DNA of 34,911 nt from Nocardiopsis chromatogenes YIM 90109 (GCF_000341185.1 NZ_ANBH01000339.1:1-34911); one strand, 5' to 3'. Shown: positions 8,407 to 17,160, numbered from the stretch's first letter. The notes: generated from the sequence alone by a model not told the origin. Numbers and translations are program-made.

Positions 8407-9596
8407 TGCGCACGGGGGTGTGGCTGGTCGGCGCCCGCGGGTCGGTGGCGGCGACCACCGTGGCGGGGGCGCTGGCGGTGCGCGCGGGGGCGGCCGAGCG
8501 GGTCGGCTGCGTGGCCGACCTGCCCGGACCCGACCGGGCGCGGGCGCCCGACATCGGCGACCTGGTGTTCGGCGGGCACGACGTGGGCGGACCGCCCCTG
8601 CCCAAGCGGGTGGGGATGCTCGCCGAAGGGGGTGTGGTGCCGCCCGCGCTGCCCGGCCTGCTGGCGGAGGAGCTGTCCGCCGTCGAGGCGCGGATCCGGC
8701 CCGGGGCCGCGCGGCCGCCGGGCCGGGGGCAGCGCGACGCGGCCGCGCGCATCGAGGAGGACCTGCGCCGGTTCCGGGAGGACGAGGGCCTGGACCGGGT
8801 CGTGGTGGTGGACGTGTCCAGCACGGAGCCGGCGCCGGCGCCGAACGGGCCCGACGCGGCCGCGGCCGCGTCGGCGGACCTGCTGGAGGAGGCCCTGGAC
8901 CGCGGGGCGGCGCCGCTCCCGGCCAGCTCCCTGTACGCCTACGCGGCGTTCCGGGCGGGGTGCCCGGTGGCGTCCTTCACGCCGAGCCCGGGGCCGCGGC
9001 TGCCCGCGCTGGAGGAGACGGCCCTCAGGGAGGGGCTGTGCTGGGCGGGGTCGGACGGCAAGACCGGGGAGACGCTGCTCAAGAGCGTGCTGGCGCCGAT
9101 GTTCGCGCAGCGGGCGCTGCGGGTGCGGTCGTGGTCGTCGGTGAACCTGCTCGGCGGCGGCGACGGCGAGACCCTGGCCGACCCGGCGAACGCGGGGAGC
9201 AAGACCGCCTCCAAGGGGCAGGGGCTGCGCTCGATGCTGGGGAGCGAGGTGGGCGGGCCGCTGCACATCGACTTCGTGCCGGACATGGGGGACTTCAAGA
9301 CGGCGTGGGACCACGTGTCGTTCGAGGGGTTCCTCGGGGTGCGGATGAGCCTGCAGTTCACGTGGGCGGGGTGCGACTCGGCCCTTGCGGCGCCGCTGGT
9401 GCTGGACATCGCCCGGCTGACGGCGAGGGCGCACGAGGCGGGCGAGACGGGCCCGCTGGCGGCCCTGGCGTTCTTCTTCAAGGACCCGGTGGGAACCGGA
9501 GAGCACGCCCTGTCGGCCCAGTGGGACGCGCTCGTCGAGTGGTGCGCGCGGCTCGGCGACGCGGACGCGCCGTCCCCGCCCGAGGAGGATGCCTGA
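8406..9596 (+). CDS. myo-Inositol-1-phosphate synthase family cyclase
   Basis: A 396-residue NAD-dependent cyclase of the inositol-3-phosphate synthase family, which turns glucose 6-phosphate into an inositol phosphate. Visible features: a Rossmann nucleotide-binding loop VGARGSVA (residues 8-15); GSDGKTGETLLKS with K219 and K226; a segment with WSSVNLLGGGDGETL; and VPDMGDFKTAWD with K298. The lysines correspond to catalytic lysines of yeast Ino1. The start overlaps the upstream stop; an in-frame extension further upstream lies inside the previous gene and is not used. The protein is shorter than eukaryotic enzymes (over 500) but near the usual bacterial size. In this cluster it may play the part that the dehydroquinate-synthase-like EboD plays elsewhere. 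Whether the product is inositol phosphate or another cyclitol phosphate is open. Confidence 0.88.
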   Translation: MRTGVWLVGARGSVAATTVAGALAVRAGAAERVGCVADLPGPDRARAPDIGDLVFGGHDVGGPPLPKRVGMLAEGGVVPPALPGLLAEELSAVEARIRPGAARPPGRGQRDAAARIEEDLRRFREDEGLDRVVVVDVSSTEPAPAPNGPDAAAAASADLLEEALDRGAAPLPASSLYAYAAFRAGCPVASFTPSPGPRLPALEETALREGLCWAGSDGKTGETLLKSVLAPMFAQRALRVRSWSSVNLLGGGDGETLADPANAGSKTASKGQGLRSMLGSEVGGPLHIDFVPDMGDFKTAWDHVSFEGFLGVRMSLQFTWAGCDSALAAPLVLDIARLTARAHEAGETGPLAALAFFFKDPVGTGEHALSAQWDALVEWCARLGDADAPSPPEEDA

Positions 9597-9730
9597 TGGG
9601 TGCGCTGACGGGTGCGCCGAGGGGAGCCCCCGCGCGCGGCGTCACACGCGACTCCGCGACCTGCGATGGCGGATGGCGTCCGCTGGAGTGGTGGAACCTT
9701 GGGCGGTCGCGGCCGCCGTCGGCGGCTTGA
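9596..9730 (+). other. Possible coupled 44-codon reading frame between cyclase and prenyltransferase genes
   Basis: The 144-bp gap contains a 44-codon frame whose ATG overlaps the cyclase stop (TGATG) and whose stop abuts the GGAGG ribosome binding site of the prenyltransferase gene. The peptide holds CDGGWRPLEWWNLG. G/C at third positions is about 80%, below the neighbouring genes. It may be a real small gene, or simply a frame that keeps ribosomes moving across the gap. A third possibility is that the gap is untranslated. Tentative. Confidence 0.25.
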
Positions 9731-9740
9731 GGAGGCCCAC

Positions 9741-10613
9741 GTGACGACCCGACTCCGCGACTTCGTCGAACTCGTCCGGCTCCCTGCGGCGCTCTCCGTC
9801 GTCGGGGACACGCTCGCCGGGGCCGCTGCCGCCGGGTGGCCGCACGGGCGGCGCACCTGGGCCATGCCCGCCGCGTCGTCCTGCCTCTACCTGGCGGGCA
9901 TGGCCCTCAACGACTACGCGGACCGCGACCTGGACGCACGGGAGCGCCCCGAGCGCCCCCTCCCCTCCGGACGCGTGCGCCCCTGGGAAGCGCTCGCCAC
10001 GGCCACCGCGCTGACGGGCGCCGGGGTCGGCGCCGCCGCGTTCGCGGGCGGACGCAGGGGCGCGGTGACCGCGTCGCTCCTGGCCGCCGGGGTGTGGGCC
10101 TACGATCTGGCGCTCAAGCCCACACCACTGGCGCCGCTGGGTATGGCCTACAACCGCGGGCTCGACGTGCTCATGGGCGCCGGGCCGACCCCGGGGCGGG
10201 CGGCGCTTCCCGCGCTCGGCCTGGCCGTGCACACCTTCGGGGTGACGCTGCTGAGCCGGGGCGAGGTCCACGGCACGGACACGGCGACGGCCCGCACCGC
10301 CGTCGCGGGGACGGCCCTGGGGAGCCTGCTCCCGTCGGCCCCTGCGCGGGGCGGGCAGGGGCCGCCCTGGGCACCTTGGGCGGCCGGGGCGTTCGGCGCC
10401 TGGTACGGCGCGTCGGTCGGGGCGGCCCAGACGGCGGCGGTCCGGCGCCCCGACGGCCCGACGGTCATGGCGGCCACGGGCGCGGGCATCCGGGGGATGA
10501 TCCCGCTCCAGGCCGCCTACATCGCCCGAGCCGGTTCGCCGGGGAGGGCCGCGGCGCTCGCGGCGGCGGTCCCCGTCGCCCGCGCCGGGTTCACGGCGGT
10601 GTCGCCGACATGA
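9741..10613 (+). CDS. eboC: UbiA-family prenyltransferase, EboC / SCO3242 type
   Basis: A 290-residue integral membrane enzyme predicted to attach an isoprenoid chain to an acceptor. The first Asp-rich motif NDYADRDLD (residues 57-65) binds the Mg-diphosphate; it runs into ERPERPLPSGR, typical of EboC-like and chlorophyll-synthase-like members. The second region reads YDLALK (121-126) and NRGLDVLMG (about 138-146). Several hydrophobic segments are present. The start GTG at 9741 was chosen because GGAGG lies 5 nt upstream and VTTRLRDFVELVRLP begins the family-conserved N-terminus; a longer frame to 9612 gives an Arg-rich stretch unlike the family. Prenyl donor and acceptor are unknown. An acceptor made by the adjacent cyclase is an attractive inference. 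Confidence 0.88.
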   Translation: MTTRLRDFVELVRLPAALSVVGDTLAGAAAAGWPHGRRTWAMPAASSCLYLAGMALNDYADRDLDARERPERPLPSGRVRPWEALATATALTGAGVGAAAFAGGRRGAVTASLLAAGVWAYDLALKPTPLAPLGMAYNRGLDVLMGAGPTPGRAALPALGLAVHTFGVTLLSRGEVHGTDTATARTAVAGTALGSLLPSAPARGGQGPPWAPWAAGAFGAWYGASVGAAQTAAVRRPDGPTVMAATGAGIRGMIPLQAAYIARAGSPGRAAALAAAVPVARAGFTAVSPT

Positions 10614-10679
10614 GGCGCACCGCGTTCCACGGCGGGCGGCCCACGGGCGTCGGCCGCCTCGGAAGGGGGAACCGCTGAC

Positions 10680-11543
10680 ATGGCCCTCCGGTTCGGATAC
10701 GGCACCAACGGCTTCGGCGACCACCGGCTCCGCGACGCGCTGGAGGTGATCGCCGGGCTCGGCTACGACGGGGCCGCCCTCACCCTCGACCACCCGCACC
10801 TCGACCCGTTCGCGCCCGACGCCGCCGCCCGGACCGCCGCCCTCGGGCGGGACCTGGAGCGGCTCGGGCTCGCGGTGGTCGTCGAGACCGGGGCCCGCTA
10901 CCTCATGGACCCCTGGCGCAAGCACGAGCCCACCCTCGTCTCCGACACCGGGCGGGAGCGGCGGGTCGACCTGCTGTGCCGCGCCGTGCGCATCGCGGCC
11001 GACCTCGGGGCCGAGGCCGTCTCCTTCTGGTCCGGCGTCCTGCCACGGGGGACCCCCGTGCCGGTCGGGTGGGACCGCCTGGCCGACGGGGTCGCCCGCG
11101 TGCTGGAGGAGGCCGAGCGCCACGGCGTGACCTGCGCCTTCGAGCCGGAGCCGGGGATGTTCTGCGCCACCTTGGCCGACGTGCGCGAACTGCGTGAACG
11201 CCTCGGGAGCCCCGAGCGGCTGCGCATCACGCTCGACGTCGGCCACTGCGTGTGCAACGAGCCCTCGACCGCCGCCGACAGCGTCCGCGATGTGGGCCCG
11301 CTGCTGGCCAACGTGCAGATGGACGACATGCGGCCGGGCGTCCACGAGCACCTGGAGTTCGGCGCGGGCGAGCTGGACCTTGCGGCCACCGTCGGCGCGC
11401 TCATGGACGCGGGCTACCGGGGCCTGGCGTCGGTGGAGCTGCCCCGGCACGGGCACGCCGCCCCGCAGGTGGCCTTCCGGTCGCTGGAGGCCCTGCACAG
11501 CGCCGAACGGAAAGCCCTCGCCCTGCGCAAGGAGGCGCGATGA
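10680..11543 (+). CDS. Sugar isomerase/epimerase-like TIM barrel in ebo-like block
   Basis: A cytoplasmic 287-residue AP_endonuc_2 TIM barrel. Candidate metal ligands are E155 (CAFEPEPG), D186 and H189 (ITLDVGHC) and E253 (SVELPRHGH). NVQMDDM occupies the place of the usual HVKD strand, with Q and D in place of the usual His, so metal binding may differ from the epimerases. GGAAGGGGGA precedes the ATG. Genes of this kind lie next to the SCO3242-type prenyltransferase in Streptomyces (from memory), so it is probably a core member. By analogy with inosose isomerases it could act on a cyclitol ketone, but no substrate can be read from the sequence. Confidence 0.85.
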   Translation: MALRFGYGTNGFGDHRLRDALEVIAGLGYDGAALTLDHPHLDPFAPDAAARTAALGRDLERLGLAVVVETGARYLMDPWRKHEPTLVSDTGRERRVDLLCRAVRIAADLGAEAVSFWSGVLPRGTPVPVGWDRLADGVARVLEEAERHGVTCAFEPEPGMFCATLADVRELRERLGSPERLRITLDVGHCVCNEPSTAADSVRDVGPLLANVQMDDMRPGVHEHLEFGAGELDLAATVGALMDAGYRGLASVELPRHGHAAPQVAFRSLEALHSAERKALALRKEAR

Positions 11544-11818
11544 CCTCTCCCCCGCCCAAGGCAGACGGACGCTCCCCTCACAAGCCGAACCTCACGCCGC
11601 AGGGTCACGTCCACAGGCTTCCCGTCCGAGCAGGCCGACACGATCGCCACGGCCTCAGGGCGGCCCTTCCCCTGCGTCGGCACACCCGACCGGCACGCGG
11701 CGGCCGTGAGCGAGCGAATCGGCCCGACCCGGCCGCCGATCACCGCCCGCCCGGCTGTGCGGAGGCCCGTTCCCCCGCCCGCGTGAACGCGGCAGGCCCC
11801 ATGGAGGTGAACCGATGA
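11540..11818 (+). other. Possible coupled 92-codon reading frame in the gap before eboA
   Basis: The 271-bp gap between the TIM-barrel and eboA genes is spanned by one frame that starts with ATGA over the upstream stop and ends with ATGA over the eboA start. The peptide would be rich in Arg, Pro and His and shows no domain or signal. G/C at third positions is roughly 75-80%, below real neighbours. The overlaps at both ends make it worth noting, but the composition argues for a non-coding spacer or a decayed gene. Confidence 0.25.
11803..11810 (+). promoter_or_regulatory. Near-perfect ribosome binding site of eboA
   Basis: GGAGGTGA matches the 16S 3' end almost fully and lies 4 nt before the ATG at 11815. 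It fixes the eboA start and shows that, despite the overlapping frame upstream, eboA can be initiated on its own. Confidence 0.7.
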
Positions 11819-12492
11819 CCGGAGACCCCGCCCCTCGTACCGCCCTCGCCGCCCTTGTGGAGCGGGTGCGGCGCGAACCGGGCGCGATCGGCGCGCTCTT
11901 TCCCGCCGTCGGGCGCGAGGTCGGGCGCGGCCCCGGGCCCTCCGGGGACCCCGACGGGATCCTCGGGCCCACCGTCCAGGACGAGGCCCGCACCGCCCTG
12001 GTCTCCGCCCTCGCCGCCGCGCTCGGGGACACCGCCCCCGACCGGCTCGCCGAGGAGGTCGAGGCCCTCTACCGGTTCGGCGATGCGGAGGAGAAGCGCG
12101 CGGTGCTGCGCTCCCTGCCCGCGCTTCCCGGCGGCGGCGCGGCGTCCCGGGCCGCCGCCGGGGTCCTGGCGGACGCGCTGCGCGGCAACGACCCCCGCCT
12201 CATCGCGGCCGCCCTGGGCACCCCCGCGGCCGCCGCCCTCGACGACCACGCCTGGCGGCACGGCGTCCTCAAGTGCCTGTTCAGCGGCGTCCCCCTCGGC
12301 GCCGTGCACCGGCTCGCCGAGCGCGCCGACGCCGAACTCGGACGCATGGCCGCCGGATACGCCGCCGAGCGCGAGGCCGCCGGGCGCGACGTCCCGGACG
12401 ACGCCCGGCGGCTGCTCTCCCTCGCGCCGCAGGCCGCCGACGGCCCGGCGGGCGCGGACGCTCCCCCCACCGACGGCGAGACGGAGGCCTGA
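11815..12492 (+). CDS. eboA: EboA-domain protein
   Basis: A 225-residue protein with the EboA domain, the signature of ebo metabolite-traffic clusters. Helical repeats carry family-typical stretches RFGDAEEKRAVLRSLPALP (around residues 85-103) and WRHGVLKCLFSGVPL (around 144-158). No signal peptide or membrane segment is visible, so it should be cytoplasmic. The last 25 residues are acidic and low in complexity. In cyanobacteria and pseudomonads eboA is needed, with its neighbours, for moving or maturing a secondary metabolite, but its molecular activity is unknown. Start is fixed by GGAGGTGA; the stop overlaps the eboB start (TGATG). Confidence 0.85.
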   Translation: MTGDPAPRTALAALVERVRREPGAIGALFPAVGREVGRGPGPSGDPDGILGPTVQDEARTALVSALAAALGDTAPDRLAEEVEALYRFGDAEEKRAVLRSLPALPGGGAASRAAAGVLADALRGNDPRLIAAALGTPAAAALDDHAWRHGVLKCLFSGVPLGAVHRLAERADAELGRMAAGYAAEREAAGRDVPDDARRLLSLAPQAADGPAGADAPPTDGETEA

Positions 12493-13361
12493 TGCGCATC
12501 TTCGACCCGCACATCCACATGACGTCCCGCACCACCGACGACTACCGGCGCATGTACGACGCCGGGGTCCGCGCACTGGTCGAGCCCGCGTTCTGGCTCG
12601 GGCAGCCGCGCACCGGCCCCGGCTCCTTCCACGACTACTTCGACGGCCTCATCGGCTGGGAGCGCTTCCGCGCCTCCCGGTTCGGCATCCGGCACCACTG
12701 CGCCATCGCCCTCAACCCCAAGGAGGCCAACGACCCCCGCTGCGCCGAGGTCCTGCGCACCCTCCCCCGCTACCTGGCCAAGGACGGGGTGGTGGCGGTC
12801 GGCGAGGTCGGCTTCGACGCGATGACCGCCGAGGAGGAGAAGGCCCTCGTCCACCAGCTCTCCCTGGCCGCCGAGCACGGGCTGCCGGTGCTCGTGCACA
12901 CCCCGCACCGGGACAAGGCCGCCGGGACCCGGCGCACCCTCGAACTGGTCGCCGCCTCGGGGATCGCCCCCGAGCGGGTGCTGGTGGACCACCTCAACGA
13001 GACCACCGTCGACATGGTCGACGACTCCGGCTGCACCCTCGGGTTCTCCATCTACCCCGACACCAAGATGGAGCCCGACCGGATGGTGCGCATCCTCCAG
13101 CGGCGCGGCCTGGACCGGGTGGTGGTCAACTCCGCCGCCGACTGGGGGCACAGCGACCCGCTCGCCACCGCCCGCACCGGCGAGGCCATGCTCAGCGCGG
13201 GCTTCACCGAGGACGACGCCGACCGCGTGCTGTGGCGCAACCCGGTGGAGTTCTTCGCCCGCAGCGGGCGGCTCCTCCTCGAAGAGCTCGCCCCCTACTC
13301 CGGCGGGGCGTTCGCCGGGAACTCCATCCTCCGCGCACAGCACGCGGAACCCGACGCCTGA
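12492..13361 (+). CDS. eboB: TatD-family metal hydrolase, EboB type
   Basis: A 289-residue TIM-barrel metal-dependent hydrolase of the TatD branch of the amidohydrolase superfamily. All expected metal ligands are visible: H7 and H9 (FDPHIHM), E105 (VGEVGFD), H136 (LVHTPH), H167 (VDHLNE) and D217 (NSAADWG). It is therefore likely to be active, hydrolysing a phosphoester or amide. Its start overlaps the eboA stop by one nucleotide, so the pair is tightly coupled; a 42-nt gap separates it from eboE. Ordinary TatD nucleases usually stand elsewhere with other genes; this context identifies the EboB group. Substrate unknown. Confidence 0.87.
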   Translation: MRIFDPHIHMTSRTTDDYRRMYDAGVRALVEPAFWLGQPRTGPGSFHDYFDGLIGWERFRASRFGIRHHCAIALNPKEANDPRCAEVLRTLPRYLAKDGVVAVGEVGFDAMTAEEEKALVHQLSLAAEHGLPVLVHTPHRDKAAGTRRTLELVAASGIAPERVLVDHLNETTVDMVDDSGCTLGFSIYPDTKMEPDRMVRILQRRGLDRVVVNSAADWGHSDPLATARTGEAMLSAGFTEDDADRVLWRNPVEFFARSGRLLLEELAPYSGGAFAGNSILRAQHAEPDA

Positions 13362-13403
13362 CCCCGGCCCCGCCACCGACACCCCCTGAGAGGACTGACC
13401 CGC

Positions 13404-14630
13404 GTGCGCATGCGGCACCCCGACGGCACCACCGTCCACATCGCGTACTGCACCAACGTCCACCCCGCCGAGGACGTCGACGGCCTCATCGCCCAGGTCC
13501 GCCGCTACGGCGCCGGGGTACGGGAGGCCCTGGCAGCCGAGCGGCTCGGCCTGGGGCTGTGGCTCCCCGCCCCGGCCGCGCGCGCCCTGGCCGGATCGGC
13601 CGCCGAGACCAAGCGCCTGCGCGCCGCCCTGGACGCGGCGGGCTGCGAGGTGGTCACCCTGAACGCCTTCCCCTACGCCCGCTTCCACGCCGCGCGCGTC
13701 AAGCACGACGTGTTCGCCCCCGACTGGACCGCCCCCGAGCGGCTGGAGTACACGCTGGACTGCGCGCGCGTGCTGGCGCGGCTGATGCCCGACGACGCGG
13801 TGCGGGGCAGCATCTCCACCGTCCCCCTGGGGTGGCGCGAGGGGTGGGGGCCCGAGCGGACCGGCCTCGCGCTGGCCAACCTCGACCGGCTCGCGGGCGG
13901 GTTGGACGGTCTGGCCTCCGAGGAGGGCCGGACGATCCGTGTGGGGCTGGAGCCCGAGCCCGGGTGCGTGGTCGAGACCACCGCCGGGGCCGTCGACCAT
14001 CTCGGCGCCGCCGGGCCTTCCGGGGCGTCCCGGGGTTCCGGGGGCTCCGGCAGCGGCTCCCGGGTGGGCCCCAGGGTCGGCGTGTGCCTGGACACCTGCC
14101 ACCTGGCGGTCGGCTTCGAGGAGCCCGCCGAGGCGCTGGAGCGCGTGCGCGGGGCGGGCCTGCCGGTCGTCAAACTCCAGGCGTCGGCGGCCGTCGAGGC
14201 CCCCGCACCCGGCGAGCCCGGCCAGCGGGCGGCGCTGGAGGCGTTCGCCGAGGACCGCTTCCTGCACCAGGTGCGCGAGGGCCCCGCCGGGGGCGGCGGC
14301 CCCGGCGCGCGGGACGACCTGCCCGAAGCGCTCGGCGGGGCCGACCCGCTCCCGGGCCGGGACCCCTGGCGCGTCCACTTCCACGTGCCGGTACACCGCC
14401 CCCCGGCCGCCCCGCTCACCGGGACCGGGGGCCACCTGTCGGAGGTCCTGCGCCACGCCTTCGGCGGCGCCGCCCCGGTCACCGACCACGTGGAGGTGGA
14501 GACCTACACCTGGTCCGTGCTGCCCGAGCGGGAGCGCCCCGCCGACGACGCCGGCCTGGTCGCCGGGATCGCCGCCGAGGTGGCCTGGACCCGCGACCGG
14601 CTCGCCGCGCTCGGACTGGAGGAGGCCTGA
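13404..14630 (+). CDS. eboE: Metabolite traffic protein EboE
   Basis: A 408-residue protein of the EboE family, built on an AP_endonuc_2 TIM barrel. The N-terminus [13 protein letters not shown] is a hallmark of the family. Possible active-site residues include E183 (VGLEPEPGC) and D230 ([10 protein letters not shown]), and the C-terminal part has the conserved [12 protein letters not shown]. Two inserts rich in Gly, Ser and Pro (around 205-218 and 292-315) look like flexible linkers. GAGAGGA ends about 9 nt before the GTG start; an ATG two codons later is an alternative. The stop overlaps the next start (TGATG). Reports on ebo clusters link the set to export or maturation of a metabolite; the reaction of EboE is not known. 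Confidence 0.88.
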   Translation: MRMRHPDGTTVHIAYCTNVHPAEDVDGLIAQVRRYGAGVREALAAERLGLGLWLPAPAARALAGSAAETKRLRAALDAAGCEVVTLNAFPYARFHAARVKHDVFAPDWTAPERLEYTLDCARVLARLMPDDAVRGSISTVPLGWREGWGPERTGLALANLDRLAGGLDGLASEEGRTIRVGLEPEPGCVVETTAGAVDHLGAAGPSGASRGSGGSGSGSRVGPRVGVCLDTCHLAVGFEEPAEALERVRGAGLPVVKLQASAAVEAPAPGEPGQRAALEAFAEDRFLHQVREGPAGGGGPGARDDLPEALGGADPLPGRDPWRVHFHVPVHRPPAAPLTGTGGHLSEVLRHAFGGAAPVTDHVEVETYTWSVLPERERPADDAGLVAGIAAEVAWTRDRLAALGLEEA

Positions 14631-16024
14631 TGCCCGGCCCGCACCCGCTGCTCGTCGTCGACGCCGTCGGCCTCACCCCGCGCCTGCTGGAGCACGCCCC
14701 GCGCCTGAGGGCGCTGGCCGACCAGGGGTGGCAGGCGCCCCTGGACACGGTGCTGCCCGCGGTCACCTGCCCCGTGCAGTCGACCTTCCTCACCGGGGCG
14801 CTCCCGCGCGAGCACGGGATCGTCGGCAACGGCTGGTTCTTCCGCGACCTGGGCGAGGTCATGCTGTGGCGCCAGCACAACCGCCTGGTGCAGGGCGAGA
14901 AGGCGTGGGAGACGGCGCGCCGCGCCTTCCCCGGCTACACGGCCGCCAACGTGTGCTGGTGGTACGCGATGGGGGCGAGTACCGACTGGACCGTCACCCC
15001 GCGGCCCGTCTACCACGCCGACGGCCGCAAGTCCCCCGACTGCTACGCCAGGCCGCCGGAGCTGCACGACGAGCTGACGGCGGCGCTCGGCCCGTTCCCG
15101 CTGTTCAACTACTGGGGGCCGACGGCGTCGCTGCGCTCCACCGAGTGGATCGTCTCCGCGGCGCGCAGGCTGCTGCCCCGGGCCGACCTGACGCTGTGCT
15201 ACATCCCCCACCTCGACTACGACCTGCAGCGCCACGGTCCGCACTCCGAGCAGGCGCGGGCGGCCGTGCGGGACATGGACGCGGCTCTGGCGCCCCTGCT
15301 CGACGACGCGGCCGAGCGCGGCACCCGGGTGCTGGTGGTGAGCGAGTACGGCATCGCCCCGGCGAGCCGCCCGGTGCACGTCAACCGCGCGCTGCGCGAC
15401 GCCGGGCTGCTGGAGGTGTACACGCAGCACGGCATGGAGTACCTGGACCCGTGGGCGTCGCGGGCGTTCGCCGTGGCCGACCACCAGGCGGCGCACGTGT
15501 ACGTCGCCGATCCGGCGGACCTGCCGCACGTGGCCGCGCTGGCCTCCGCGCTGCCCGGCGTGGACCTGGTGCTCGACCGGGCGGGCCAGGCCGACCACGG
15601 CCTGGACCATGCCCGCTCGGGCGAACTGGTGCTGGTGGCCGAGCCGGAGGCGTGGTTCACCTACTACTACTGGAACGACGACCGCTCGGCGCCCGACTTC
15701 GCGCGCGGGGTGGAGATCCACCGCAAGCCCGGGTACGACCCGGCCGAGCTGTTCCTCGACCCCGCCGCCCCCGGGGCGGCCAAGGCGCGCGCCGCCCTGA
15801 ACCTGGCGAAGAAGAAGGCCGGGCTGCGCTACACGATGAACGTGGTGCCGACCGACGCGCGCTGGGTACGCGGCACGCACGGGCGCCTGCCCGACGACCC
15901 GGCGGACGGGCCGATCGCCGTGTGCGGCGAGGCGTCCTTCACCCGCGACCGGATCGCCGCGACCGACGTCCGCGACCTCATGCTCGGCCTCGCCGGCGTG
16001 CCGGCGCCGGCGAGGCCGTCCTGA
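14630..16024 (+). CDS. eboF: Alkaline-phosphatase-superfamily phosphodiesterase/nucleotide pyrophosphatase, EboF type
   Basis: A 464-residue member of the type I phosphodiesterase/nucleotide pyrophosphatase group. The metal site is recognisable: D11 (LLVVDAVGL), the likely nucleophile T46 ([14 protein letters not shown]), [11 protein letters not shown], the [12 protein letters not shown] strand, VVSEYGI and ADHGLDH. No signal peptide or membrane segment is visible, so it should act in the cytoplasm, where it could cleave a phosphodiester or pyrophosphate bond. The segment [19 protein letters not shown] near the C-terminus is unusually basic. It is coupled to eboE through TGATG and followed by a 68-nt gap. 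The superfamily is firm; the EboF name rests on gene order. Confidence 0.83.
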   Translation: MPGPHPLLVVDAVGLTPRLLEHAPRLRALADQGWQAPLDTVLPAVTCPVQSTFLTGALPREHGIVGNGWFFRDLGEVMLWRQHNRLVQGEKAWETARRAFPGYTAANVCWWYAMGASTDWTVTPRPVYHADGRKSPDCYARPPELHDELTAALGPFPLFNYWGPTASLRSTEWIVSAARRLLPRADLTLCYIPHLDYDLQRHGPHSEQARAAVRDMDAALAPLLDDAAERGTRVLVVSEYGIAPASRPVHVNRALRDAGLLEVYTQHGMEYLDPWASRAFAVADHQAAHVYVADPADLPHVAALASALPGVDLVLDRAGQADHGLDHARSGELVLVAEPEAWFTYYYWNDDRSAPDFARGVEIHRKPGYDPAELFLDPAAPGAAKARAALNLAKKKAGLRYTMNVVPTDARWVRGTHGRLPDDPADGPIAVCGEASFTRDRIAATDVRDLMLGLAGVPAPARPS

Positions 16025-16092
16025 CCCCGCACCCGCCTCTGAGGCCCCCTCTCCCCCCCCTGTCCCCCCTTCCGACTCAAGGAGCGACCGCC

Positions 16093-17103
16093 ATGCCCCG
16101 ACCCGTCACCCTGTTCACCGGCCAGTGGGCGGACCTGCCGTTCGAGGAGGTGTGCCGCCTGGCCTCCTCGTGGGGGTACGACGGCCTGGAGATCGCCTGC
16201 TGGGGCGACCACTTCGACGTGCGCCAGGCCGTGGAGGACCCCGCCTACGTGGACGCCAAGCGCGCCGTGCTCGGCAAGTACGACCTCAAGGTGTGGGCGA
16301 TCTCCAACCACCTCACCGGGCAGGCCGTGTGCGACGACCCGATCGACCACCGGCACCGCGACATCCTGCGCCCGCGCATCTGGGGCGACGGCGACCCCGA
16401 GGGCGTCCGGCGCCGCGCGGCCGAGGAGATGATGCTGACCGCGCGCGCCGCGGCCCGGCTCGGCGTGGACACCGTCGTCGGCTTCACCGGGTCGCCGGTC
16501 TGGAAGTACGTGGCGATGTTCCCGCCGGTGGGCGAGGACGTCATCGAGGCCGGGTACGCCGCCTTCGCCGACCGCTGGAACCCGATCCTGGACGTGTTCG
16601 ACGAGGAGGGGGTGCGGTTCGCCCACGAGGTGCACCCCTCCGAGATCGCCTACGACCACTGGACCACCGAGCGCGCACTGGACGCGGTGGGCCGCCGCCC
16701 GGCCTTCGGGCTGAACTGGGACCCCAGCCACATGGTGTGGCAGGACATCGACCCGGCCGCGTTCCTGTGGGACTTCCGCGACCGCATCTACCACGTCGAC
16801 TGCAAGGACACCCGAAAGCGCGTCGGCGGCGGCCGCAACGGGCGCCTGGGCTCGCACCTGCCGTGGGGCGACCCGCGGCGGGGGTGGGACTTCGTCTCCA
16901 CCGGCAGGGGCGACGTGCCGTGGGAGGACTGCTTCCGCACGCTCAACCGGATCGGGTACGACGGGCCGGTGTCGATCGAGTGGGAGGACGCGGGGATGGA
17001 CCGGCTGCAGGGCGCGGCCGAGGCGGTGGCGTTCGTGCGGGCCAACCTGTTCGACCCGCCTTCCGCCTCCTTCGACGCGGTGTTCGGTTCGGCGGAGGAG
17101 TGA
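16093..17103 (+). CDS. Sugar isomerase/epimerase-like TIM barrel, last gene of ebo-like block
   Basis: A 336-residue cytoplasmic AP_endonuc_2 TIM barrel. All four expected metal ligands are present: E179 (FAHEVHPSE), D210 (NWDPSHM), H234 (YHVDCKD) and E296 (SIEWED). The start [14 protein letters not shown] and the motif [11 protein letters not shown] are typical of a sugar phosphate isomerase/epimerase subgroup common in actinobacteria and often found in inositol or sugar catabolic loci. AAGGAGCG lies 7-8 nt before the ATG. It follows eboF after 68 nt on the same strand and is closed by a hairpin, so it is probably the last gene of the transcript. It could instead belong to general sugar metabolism. 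Confidence 0.86.
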   Translation: MPRPVTLFTGQWADLPFEEVCRLASSWGYDGLEIACWGDHFDVRQAVEDPAYVDAKRAVLGKYDLKVWAISNHLTGQAVCDDPIDHRHRDILRPRIWGDGDPEGVRRRAAEEMMLTARAAARLGVDTVVGFTGSPVWKYVAMFPPVGEDVIEAGYAAFADRWNPILDVFDEEGVRFAHEVHPSEIAYDHWTTERALDAVGRRPAFGLNWDPSHMVWQDIDPAAFLWDFRDRIYHVDCKDTRKRVGGGRNGRLGSHLPWGDPRRGWDFVSTGRGDVPWEDCFRTLNRIGYDGPVSIEWEDAGMDRLQGAAEAVAFVRANLFDPPSASFDAVFGSAEE

Positions 17104-17126
17104 GGCGGGGGTGAGGCGGGGCGCCC

Positions 17127-17160
17127 GGGCGGGCGGTGGGCGGGCCCTCACCGCCCGCCC
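17127..17160. terminator. 12-bp-stem hairpin closing the ebo-like block
   Basis: Arms GGGCGGGCGGTG and CACCGCCCGCCC pair perfectly around a 10-nt loop, starting 24 nt after the last TIM-barrel stop. It precedes a candidate promoter for the ketosynthase gene, so it is a good operon end. Confidence 0.65.

Noticed and set aside
9612-9740. Longer start for the UbiA-type prenyltransferase
   Set aside because: The 43 added residues are Arg/Pro/Gly-rich and unlike the family; GGAGG directly before the GTG at 9741 fits better.
12492-13361. Housekeeping TatD DNase
   Set aside because: Its coupling to eboA and the neighbouring eboE point to the EboB group rather than the lone nuclease.
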